The notes under the pieces were generated by a model that saw only the letters and a program-made list of their open reading frames with translations, was not told the origin of the DNA and ran no database searches. This document shows, piece after piece, positions 1 through 4,569 of a stretch of DNA of 5,412 bases. The DNA comes from an uncultured Ruminococcus sp. (GTDB lineage Bacteria > Bacillota > Clostridia > Oscillospirales > Ruminococcaceae). Every line of letters begins with the position of its first letter. Position 1 is the stretch's first letter. Both the position numbers and the translations under genes were made by a program. Location of the stretch: assembly GCA_946612185.1 (NCBI GenBank), contig CAMOEP010000179.1, positions 1-5,412 on the forward strand. The letters are read 5' to 3'.

Positions 1-60
1 CACGATGATGATACTTGGCTGGCGACGGCCCGGGAAAGTAATTCAGTGCCGGCATTGTAA
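1..60 (+). CDS. C-terminal tail of an unidentified upstream gene (partial)
   Basis: The first frame is open from base 1 and reads HDDDTWLATARESNSVPAL before a TAA at 58-60. It stops exactly at the foot of the terminator hairpin that begins at 59, which is where a real gene would be expected to end. The 19 visible residues are too few to identify a family, and no transmembrane stretch is seen. The other two plus-strand frames are less convincing: one has an early TGA, and the other would run through the terminator into the next gene. The start and function lie outside the window. The call rests on the position of the stop codon relative to the terminator, not on sequence similarity. Confidence 0.5.
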   Translation, partial: HDDDTWLATARESNSVPAL

Positions 61-88
61 AGCCTATCCTAAATGGATAGGCTTTTTT
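59..88 (+). terminator. Intrinsic terminator between the upstream gene and the DUF6056-like gene
   Basis: The arms AAAGCCTATCC (59-69) and GGATAGGCTTT (75-85) are perfectly complementary over 11 bp around the 5-nt loop TAAAT. The T run covers 83-88, so the last T's of the stem and the tail overlap. It begins inside the stop codon of the preceding reading frame. The next gene's Shine-Dalgarno starts only 7 nt after the T run, and no promoter lies between, so it may act as a partial terminator or attenuator inside an operon. Confidence 0.85.
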
Positions 89-95
89 GTTATCC

Positions 96-102
96 GGAGG
101 TG
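96..102 (+). promoter_or_regulatory. Ribosome binding site that fixes the start of the DUF6056-like gene
   Basis: GGAGGTG lies with its GGAGG core 6 nt before the ATG at 107. This selects that ATG over the upstream in-frame ATGs at 5 and 8, which have no Shine-Dalgarno and would force translation through the terminator hairpin. Confidence 0.85.
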
Positions 103-106
103 TTAT

Positions 107-1696
107 ATGAAGAACAGGATCAAAAACAATATGCCTGCATTTATCGTCAGCGTACTTTATGTTTTATTTTCGGCGGTACAGAGTACCTGCCTGGTTTTTG
201 GCGGTGACGATCTGTGGTGGGCAAGGCTTGACTCACCGGCTGAACTTTTTGGCGGGCAGGACATTAACGGCAGATACGTTACAAATTTGCTGACCTATGC
301 TATCACTCACAGTTTTCTTCTCCGTGCAGTATGCGGAACGCTTTTGCTTTCGGGAATATTTATTCTTATGACACTTATGCTGCGGCGAAAGGGCGTAGAT
401 ACGTTCTGGGCGGTATTTTTTTCAGCGGCGGCTAATTTTGCTCTGCCGAAACCGATTGCATACCTGACAACAAACTGGATATCAGGTATCACAAACTACG
501 TCTTGTCGATCGTCCTCACGTTTATATTCCTCTATCTCTGCAAACCCCTGCTTTACGGCGAAAATCGCAAGCAATCCCAGCTTATCGGCATATTAACAAT
601 GGTTCTTGGCTTCATGAGTGCATTTTGTCTGGAAAATGTGACTATATACAATGGTGTCTTTGGAGTGTTCATAATAGTGTACTACTGGATACGCTGCAAG
701 AAGGTTCACTTTGTCCACATTGGCTATCTTGTTGGAACTGCGGCTGGTCTGGTGGTGATGATGCTGAACAAGAACTACTCCTCTATCATCGGTGAAAAAA
801 AGGACGAAATTGGAAGCCGATATGTTGAATTTGGCTTTTCAGAGATAATTCAGTCCTTGTATTCTGAAGTCATTCGGTATTTTGCAAAGCCATTTTACCT
901 GGTTCATGTGTGCATAGCACTGTGCCTGACCATTCTTTTCTTTCGTAAATTTGGTTCTGTGAAGAATACAGGAAAGCATAAGTATGCGAAATACTGCCTT
1001 GTGTGTGTGATACTTTATGCGATGTATTCGTTCCTCATCATCAACGAAATGGATCTTGCAATACTGAACATGAACTACCGCATCAGGGCGATCGAGACAG
1101 CATTTACATTCCTGTACATCATTTCGGCTGTATACATCGCTTACTGCTTACTTGAAAAGGACAGTTTCCTCCGTTTCACATTATATATCAGCAGTTCTAT
1201 CATGGTAACAGCGCCGTTTCTGGTTGTAAACCCTGTAACTTCACGCTGCTTCTATGCCACATTCATATTCTGGTGTATGGCGGCTGGCGAGGTGTTTATA
1301 GAGGTTGTACGGACATTAAAGGTGAAAAAGAGCGAACTTGCAAAATACCTTTCGATATGTTTTATTGGCGGCTTCACACTGTTCTTCTCATATATCAACA
1401 TAAGCAACAAGTTCATTGATACTCTGCGCAATAATTACATTGTTGAGCAGATTGAAAGCAAGTCCAGGGTAATCGAGGTAATGGATCTGCCATATCCGGA
1501 ATACGCTGTTGACTCAACTTATAGTATTCTTTCATCGGAAACCGAAGTAGATTTCTCGCTAAATGAGAAATATATAGACTACAAACCGCTCCAAATGTAC
1601 TATCTTGGCTATGATATGACCACTGAGGAGATCGACAAGTTCAAATATCTGGAAATTTCAACTATCGACTACTATAGTACCCACGCAAGTGAATAA
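107..1696 (+). CDS. Polytopic membrane protein, DUF6056 / GT-C glycosyltransferase-like
   Basis: This 529-residue integral membrane protein has about ten or more hydrophobic segments. The first (residues about 10-31) is followed by an outside-facing loop with GGDDLWW (32-38) and NGRYVTNLL (54-62). Further landmarks are NWISGITNY (123-131), SAFCLENVTIYN (171-182) and NPVTSR (375-380). The last roughly 100 residues (from about 431) are hydrophilic and probably form an extracytoplasmic tail. An acidic pair after the first helix, the NGRY block, W..G..NY and a conserved membrane Glu recall the DUF6056 family, whose layout resembles GT-C glycosyltransferases that use lipid-linked sugar donors. A role in decorating a surface polymer is therefore possible but inferred; donor and acceptor are unknown. 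The upstream in-frame extension (5-106) is rejected because it crosses a terminator and lacks a ribosome binding site. No promoter is visible directly upstream, so expression may depend on readthrough. The gene ends at a strong terminator. Confidence 0.8.
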   Translation: MKNRIKNNMPAFIVSVLYVLFSAVQSTCLVFGGDDLWWARLDSPAELFGGQDINGRYVTNLLTYAITHSFLLRAVCGTLLLSGIFILMTLMLRRKGVDTFWAVFFSAAANFALPKPIAYLTTNWISGITNYVLSIVLTFIFLYLCKPLLYGENRKQSQLIGILTMVLGFMSAFCLENVTIYNGVFGVFIIVYYWIRCKKVHFVHIGYLVGTAAGLVVMMLNKNYSSIIGEKKDEIGSRYVEFGFSEIIQSLYSEVIRYFAKPFYLVHVCIALCLTILFFRKFGSVKNTGKHKYAKYCLVCVILYAMYSFLIINEMDLAILNMNYRIRAIETAFTFLYIISAVYIAYCLLEKDSFLRFTLYISSSIMVTAPFLVVNPVTSRCFYATFIFWCMAAGEVFIEVVRTLKVKKSELAKYLSICFIGGFTLFFSYINISNKFIDTLRNNYIVEQIESKSRVIEVMDLPYPEYAVDSTYSILSSETEVDFSLNEKYIDYKPLQMYYLGYDMTTEEIDKFKYLEISTIDYYSTHASE

Positions 1697-1701
1697 AATA
1701 T

Positions 1702-1730
1702 TGTCCGTCCATATGGGCGGACATTTTTTT
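1702..1730 (+). terminator. Intrinsic terminator after the DUF6056-like gene
   Basis: TGTCCGTCC (1702-1710) pairs with GGGCGGACA (1715-1723) over 9 bp with one G-U wobble around the loop ATAT. It is followed by seven T's (1724-1730). It begins 5 nt after the stop codon and isolates this gene from the corA transcript that starts just downstream. Confidence 0.93.
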
Positions 1731-1742
1731 GCTTCTTGGGTC

Positions 1743-1771
1743 TTGCATTAAATCTGAAATTATGGTATAAT
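1743..1771 (+). promoter_or_regulatory. SigA-type promoter with extended -10 for the corA transcript
   Basis: TTGCAT (-35, 1743-1748) is separated by exactly 17 nt from a perfect TATAAT (-10, 1766-1771). The -10 is preceded by TGG, giving the extended TGnTATAAT form. The predicted start of transcription is near 1778. The promoter begins 13 nt after the preceding terminator and points at corA, leaving a 5' leader of about 200 nt. Confidence 0.88.
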
Positions 1772-1827
1772 TATTAAGGCAAACCGCATCACACTAAAGT
1801 GTTGCAGTATTCTAATTAATGATTTTC

Positions 1828-1835
1828 AGGAGGTG
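1828..1835 (+). promoter_or_regulatory. Near-perfect ribosome binding site of the leader ORF
   Basis: AGGAGGTG matches the anti-Shine-Dalgarno sequence almost completely, and its AGGAGG core sits 6 nt before the ATG at 1840. It is a much better site than anything near the corA start codon, so the short leader ORF is expected to be translated efficiently. Confidence 0.8.
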
Positions 1836-1839
1836 CATT

Positions 1840-1923
1840 ATGAACGCTGACCCTTATGGGAACGTGAATACTTTTTCCATTGCTCCGTCAGACAGTTGTG
1901 CATCTCAGCTTTTGTCGGAGTAA
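1840..1923 (+). CDS. 27-residue leader peptide upstream of corA
   Basis: ATG at 1840, TAA at 1921-1923. The peptide starts MNADPYGNVNTF and ends SCASQLLSE. It has no signal sequence or transmembrane segment and matches no toxin or bacteriocin family I know. The support is positional: an ideal ribosome binding site, a location in a promoter-driven leader, and a stop codon in the loop of the hairpin that overlaps the next Shine-Dalgarno. A ribosome reaching the stop would melt that hairpin and cover GCTCC (1882-1886), freeing AAGGAG at 1934-1939. Its likely role is therefore regulatory translation, not a stable product. The Asp-Pro near the N terminus is loosely like the acidic/proline start of enterobacterial MgtL, which destabilises ribosomes at low Mg2+. 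That comparison is speculative. Confidence 0.6.
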   Translation: MNADPYGNVNTFSIAPSDSCASQLLSE

Positions 1924-1936
1924 AATCCGATGAAAG
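1909..1936 (+). promoter_or_regulatory. Hairpin spanning the leader-ORF stop and the following Shine-Dalgarno
   Basis: Bases 1909-1919 pair with 1926-1936 over 11 bp, with two adjacent G-U wobbles (1914-1931 and 1913-1932) and the 6-nt loop GTAAAA, which contains the leader stop codon. The stem takes in the ATG at 1930, GGAG at 1917-1920 and the first bases of AAGGAG (1934-1939). Folding would thus hide the downstream initiation signals, and a ribosome finishing the leader ORF would open it. Confidence 0.6.
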
Positions 1937-1971
1937 GAGCGTTTCGCAAAATGTTGTATTTTGCGAACTGA
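1930..1971 (+). CDS. Possible 13-residue second leader peptide
   Basis: ATG at 1930 opens MKGAFRKMLYFAN, with TGA at 1969-1971. GGAG (1917-1920) lies 9 nt before the ATG, inside the last codons of the first leader ORF, so the two could be translationally coupled. The stop is 7 nt before the corA ATG at 1979, close enough for a terminating ribosome to re-initiate. An internal ATG at 1951 (MLYFAN) has AAGGAG 11 nt upstream and is an alternative start. The ORF reads right through the 1943-1967 hairpin, so translating it would unfold that hairpin. It is short enough to occur by chance, hence the low confidence. Confidence 0.35.
   Translation: MKGAFRKMLYFAN
1943..1967 (+). promoter_or_regulatory. 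Perfect hairpin between Shine-Dalgarno and corA start
   Basis: TTCGCAAAAT (1943-1952) and ATTTTGCGAA (1958-1967) pair perfectly over 10 bp around the loop GTTGT. No T run follows, so it is not an intrinsic terminator. With the hairpin folded, the effective distance between AAGGAG (ends 1939) and the corA ATG (1979) falls from 39 nt to about 14 nt. It could therefore bring the Shine-Dalgarno near the start codon, or block initiation instead; the sequence alone does not decide which. Confidence 0.7.
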
Positions 1972-1978
1972 CTATGCC

Positions 1979-2905
1979 ATGATAGAATACTATGTTTCAG
2001 AAAACGGCAGACTTGCACAGATCGAACAGCCCAAAAGCGGCTGTTGGGTATCAGTCATTAGTCCCACACCACAGGAAGTCAAGGAGCTTATTGATGACTT
2101 CGGACTGGACAGCGGTTTCGTAAAGTCCTCGCTTGATGAGGAGGAGTCCTCCCGTATTGAGCGTGAGGACGACCAGACGCTAATAATCATAGACACACCT
2201 GTAGCGTCCACTGACGAAGACCATACCAAACTGTTCTACACCATGCCTGTAGGCATTATCCTTAACCGTGACTACGTTTTCACGATCTCCCTACAGCCTG
2301 CACAGATAATAGACGAGGCAGTAAGAGGAATAATCCGTGACCTGCGTCCGGGGTTCAAGACAAGGTTTGTATTGCAGCTTCTTCTGCGGATTGCAGCAAT
2401 GTTTCTGTACTACCTGAAGCAGATAGATAAGATATCATCAGCCGCCGAGCAGCAGCTTCATGATGCGATGAAGAATGAGTTGCTCATGCAGCTTCTTGCT
2501 CTGGAGAAGTCGCTGGTATATTTTTCCACGTCACTGAAAGCCAACGAAGCCACGATCGAGAAGATATTCCGAGGCAGAGTTATCAAGCTGTACGAAGAAG
2601 ACCAGGATCTTCTTGAGGACGTTCTGATCGAGATGAAGCAGGCAATCGAGATGGCGAGTATATATACGGGAATCCTATCCAGTATGATGGACGGATTTTC
2701 CTCAGTAATATCAAACAATCTGAATATTGTCATGTGGCGTTTGACCATTGTGACAATTCTCATGGAGATACCGAATATTATATTTGCGTTTTATGGTATT
2801 AATACTGTTGATCTGCCCATGCCATACACTTGGTTTGCGATATCGCTGACGGTATGCATCACCTCAGTTGCAGCCTTTATCCTTATCCGCTGGAAAAAGA
2901 AATAA
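1979..2905 (+). CDS. corA: CorA-family divalent cation (Mg2+) transporter with a GIN signature
   Basis: The protein of 308 residues has the usual CorA length and layout. An N-terminal cytoplasmic domain carries GCW (21-23) and LDEEESSRIE (52-61), as in many Firmicute CorA proteins. A long helical middle (about 120-245) would form the stalk of the pentameric channel. Two C-terminal transmembrane helices follow (about 250-271 and 283-303), and the end is basic (RWKKK). The pore signature at the end of the first helix is YGIN (272-275) instead of the classic YGMN. GIN is known from ZntB, a related zinc transporter, so the preferred ion is uncertain, although the rest looks like Firmicute CorA and not ZntB. 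The start at ATG 1979 gives the family-like MIEYY; the in-frame TTG at 1961 lies inside a hairpin. Neither start has an adjacent Shine-Dalgarno. It is transcribed from the promoter at 1743-1771 behind a long leader. Confidence 0.9.
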   Translation: MIEYYVSENGRLAQIEQPKSGCWVSVISPTPQEVKELIDDFGLDSGFVKSSLDEEESSRIEREDDQTLIIIDTPVASTDEDHTKLFYTMPVGIILNRDYVFTISLQPAQIIDEAVRGIIRDLRPGFKTRFVLQLLLRIAAMFLYYLKQIDKISSAAEQQLHDAMKNELLMQLLALEKSLVYFSTSLKANEATIEKIFRGRVIKLYEEDQDLLEDVLIEMKQAIEMASIYTGILSSMMDGFSSVISNNLNIVMWRLTIVTILMEIPNIIFAFYGINTVDLPMPYTWFAISLTVCITSVAAFILIRWKKK

Positions 2906-2922
2906 CGAGCTGAGCCAGCTCG
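2906..2922. repeat. Perfect palindrome directly after the corA stop
   Basis: CGAGCTG (2906-2912) and CAGCTCG (2916-2922) form a 7-bp perfect stem with the 3-nt loop AGC, starting on the base after the corA stop codon. No T run follows directly; six T's come only at 2959-2964. It may protect the 3' end of the mRNA or be part of a weak terminator, but its role is not clear. Confidence 0.5.
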
Positions 2923-2978
2923 ACCGCATATCACGTTGACGCTCGTGAACTCGCTTACTTTTTTAGAAACGGTACTTT

Positions 2979-3047
2979 TGCCGTCGCTCAACCTTATTTT
3001 CATGGGTACTAAGTTCTATGGAAATTTGACTGGGCGGCGGCATTTTT
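2979..3047 (+). terminator. Large-loop stem with T run in the corA / gerC convergent gap (candidate)
   Basis: TGCCGTCGCTCA (2979-2990) pairs with TGGGCGGCGGCA (3031-3042) over 12 bp, with two G-U wobbles. Five T's follow (3043-3047) and then TTTGG-type sequence. The 40-nt loop is far larger than normal for an intrinsic terminator, although it can hold a small inner stem (TTC-TATG-GAA). It is placed to end corA transcription 70 or more nt after the stop codon. I found no better terminator for either converging transcript in 2906-3067. Confidence 0.35.
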
Positions 3048-3067
3048 GTTTGGTGTGCGTTACGCTT

Positions 3068-3586
3068 TTATCTCAGTTTTGCGGAGGATTTACAGCCTTC
3101 CGGGGTAAGGTGTGCGGTAGAAGCTGTTCTTTCTGTAAGCAGTTGGCTGAGTACGGTTATTATATCGCACTCCGGTACTTTCCCTTGTTTTATGGCAAGC
3201 CTTATTTCCCCCTCCAGCTTTTCCGGGTCAGCGCCGGAGAAGTCACCCTTACCGCTGACTGTCATGCAGTTTGGGGAAACTTTCCAGTCTTTCAGCAGTG
3301 CCTCCATGACCGCCCTGCTGTCAGCCTTTTCAAGTATGACCAGTTCTGTGTAACCTGTGAAAACCTCCTTGCCCAGGGTCAGCCCAGCTTCGTTCCGAGC
3401 TTGCAAAAGTCCCTCTGCGGTAATTTTCACGGGCTTCTGGTCATCTGAAAAGAACGTCAGGGTATAGCTGTCGCCGTCAATGACTGCCGAACGCAGATAG
3501 GCTTTATCGTGTACTTTTCCGCTGCTTTCGCAGCCGGTCACCAGGCACAGGGTACATATCATAAGCAGGAATACTTTCAGCTTCAT
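3068..3586 (-). CDS. gerAC: Short GerC-like lipoprotein of the germinant receptor
   Basis: This protein of 172 residues begins with a lipoprotein signal peptide: MKLK, a hydrophobic core, and the lipobox LVTGC with the lipidated Cys at 19. It follows gerB with an ATGA overlap and has its own GAGGAG 6 nt before the ATG. After the Cys, AYLRSAVIDG..YTLTFF (29-46) and EGLLQARNEAG..GKEVFTGYTELVILE (58-86) have the order and spacing of the N-terminal domain of GerAC-type subunits, including the 'gk.lf.gh.e.li' stretch. Family members usually have about 350-400 residues; this one stops after the N-terminal domain plus a short tail, and the following 162 bp before convergent corA leave no room for the rest. 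It lacks the WD(R/K) pattern common after the lipobox. Its role would be the outer-leaflet C subunit of the receptor in the spore inner membrane. The assignment relies on weak similarity plus strong operon context. Confidence 0.72.
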   Translation of the reverse strand: MKLKVFLLMICTLCLVTGCESSGKVHDKAYLRSAVIDGDSYTLTFFSDDQKPVKITAEGLLQARNEAGLTLGKEVFTGYTELVILEKADSRAVMEALLKDWKVSPNCMTVSGKGDFSGADPEKLEGEIRLAIKQGKVPECDIITVLSQLLTERTASTAHLTPEGCKSSAKLR

Positions 3587-4569
3587 GTTCTGCTCCTCAC
3601 TCTTTCTCCTGTGTATTTCCGGGCAGCTATCTCAGCAGCCGGCAGCAGCGGAATAACTGCCGAAAGCTGCCAGGGGAACGGTCGGATGCCGAAAATCATT
3701 GCCGTAACTATCATTGCGGCGATTATGGCGAGATTCCTGAGTTTACGGAATCCGGGAAACGCCTTTTTCAGAAGTCCTGCGGCGGCATTGGTCTGCAAAG
3801 CGGCAGTGAATACCCCCGATACCGAGAACGCCAGCAGGAACAGGGAATCTATTCTCTGGGACGAAAACGGCTGAGAAAGCTGCGCCGCCATAACTACCGG
3901 AAAGTCGGTTATGCTCATAATTCCCCCGGTCAGCAGAAGCGTCGGCAGGAGCATTATTACTGTCAGGCAGGCTTTTGCGGTGAAGTAGCGCATAGCCGTC
4001 CTGAGGGGAGGACTGTTCACGTTCTCCAGAAGTGCCGCAAAACTTCCCAGACCTCCGCTGAGGGTCATTCCCCGGACTATCTGTGAGCCGAGCGACTGGC
4101 TTTCCGGGGCGATAAGGTTCTCCCAGCGTGCATTGGTAACGGCGCTGAAAATGATTACCCCCAGACTCAGCACGCCAGTTCCCGCTGCGATAACTGCCGA
4201 GCGTGAAAGCGCCTTGATGCCGCAGGAAGCGCAGTAAAGACTAATTGCTCCCAGGACTGAGCCAATGGCGAGTTTTCCGGCAGTTCCGCTGGCTTCGTAG
4301 GGAATATATATCACCTCCGAGGTACTCCAGAGCAAGGAGAATATCTGACCGCCCCAGAGTATGATATATCCGCAAAGCACAGCGCAGAGCCACTTTTGCT
4401 CAAGTCCTCCCAGGCGGACTATACCGGCGCAGATCACCGCCTGAACCAGAATACCCAGTATAAATCCGGCTATGGTCATGAGCGAAATTTCACCGGCAAG
4501 GCATATAAGGGCGAAAAAGTCGTTGATTAGCAGCAGTGCGGCGAACTGGGGCGATGATATCCTATTCAT
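3583..4569 (-). CDS. gerAB: GerB-type germinant receptor subunit (APC superfamily)
   Basis: This integral membrane protein of 328 residues has about ten hydrophobic segments, as expected of the GerAB branch of the amino acid-polyamine-cation transporter superfamily. In Bacillus, GerAB-type subunits bind the nutrient germinant. It opens with MNRISSPQF, matching the usual ISxxQ start, and has SQRIDSLF (from about residue 237) where relatives have an eRiEsl-type block before a late helix. The start is ATG 4569, chosen for the GGAGG at 4576-4580 with 6-nt spacing; an in-frame ATG at 4593 lacks such a site. It overlaps gerA by 8 bp (ATGAATAG) and gerC by 4 bp, so the three are surely co-transcribed and probably translationally coupled. 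It is somewhat shorter than the usual 360-370 residues. The germinant cannot be deduced. Sporulation-specific (sigma G) expression is expected from the family, but the promoter lies outside the window. Confidence 0.85.
   Translation of the reverse strand: MNRISSPQFAALLLINDFFALICLAGEISLMTIAGFILGILVQAVICAGIVRLGGLEQKWLCAVLCGYIILWGGQIFSLLWSTSEVIYIPYEASGTAGKLAIGSVLGAISLYCASCGIKALSRSAVIAAGTGVLSLGVIIFSAVTNARWENLIAPESQSLGSQIVRGMTLSGGLGSFAALLENVNSPPLRTAMRYFTAKACLTVIMLLPTLLLTGGIMSITDFPVVMAAQLSQPFSSQRIDSLFLLAFSVSGVFTAALQTNAAAGLLKKAFPGFRKLRNLAIIAAMIVTAMIFGIRPFPWQLSAVIPLLPAAEIAARKYTGERVRSRT

Larger units (their letters stand above)
1778..1978 (+). promoter_or_regulatory. Structured, ORF-containing 5' leader of corA
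   Basis: The leader of roughly 200 nt carries a 27-codon ORF (1840-1923), a possible 13-codon ORF (1930-1971), and two hairpins (1909-1936 and 1943-1967) on either side of the Shine-Dalgarno AAGGAG (1934-1939). Upstream, an imperfect stem pairs GCA...ACAC (1786-1794) with GTGT-TGC (1799-1805). GCTCC (1882-1886), inside the first ORF, is fully complementary to GGAGC (1936-1940), so the Shine-Dalgarno can be masked unless a ribosome is translating the first ORF. CTGAC (1847-1851) can also pair with GTCAG (1887-1891). I see none of the M-box or ykoY-type riboswitch landmarks I know. Control of CorA by leader translation is inferred from the layout; Mg2+ as the signal is a further inference from the gene controlled. 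Confidence 0.6.

Noticed and set aside
5..106. In-frame N-terminal extension of the DUF6056-like protein starting at ATG 5
   Set aside because: It would read through a perfect terminator hairpin, has no ribosome binding site and gives a Cys/Arg-rich stretch unlike a membrane protein start. ATG 107 has GGAGG 6 nt upstream.
1943..1967. Hairpin before corA as an intrinsic terminator (attenuator)
   Set aside because: The stem is perfect but A/T-rich at the loop end and is followed by CTGACTATGCC, with no T run.
1961..1978. TTG 1961 as the corA start
   Set aside because: The TTG is inside the 3' arm of a perfect hairpin, has no Shine-Dalgarno at normal distance and adds six residues not typical of the family. 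ATG 1979 gives the family-like MIEYY.
1778..1978. Known Mg2+ or Mn2+ riboswitch (M-box, yybP-ykoY) ahead of corA
   Set aside because: The leader is of plausible length, but I could not find the conserved core segments of these classes, and there is no terminator hairpin with a T run before corA.
2791..3003. Minus-strand 70-residue ORF (MKIRLSDGKS...) antisense to the end of corA
   Set aside because: The first 30 or so residues look plausible, but there is no ribosome binding site before the ATG and more than half of the ORF overlaps corA antisense. Chance or a relic is more likely.
2936..3448. Plus-strand 170-residue ORF across the convergent gap
   Set aside because: It lies mostly antisense to gerC, has no Shine-Dalgarno and its translation is Cys/Phe-rich without family features. 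It is a shadow of the gerC frame.
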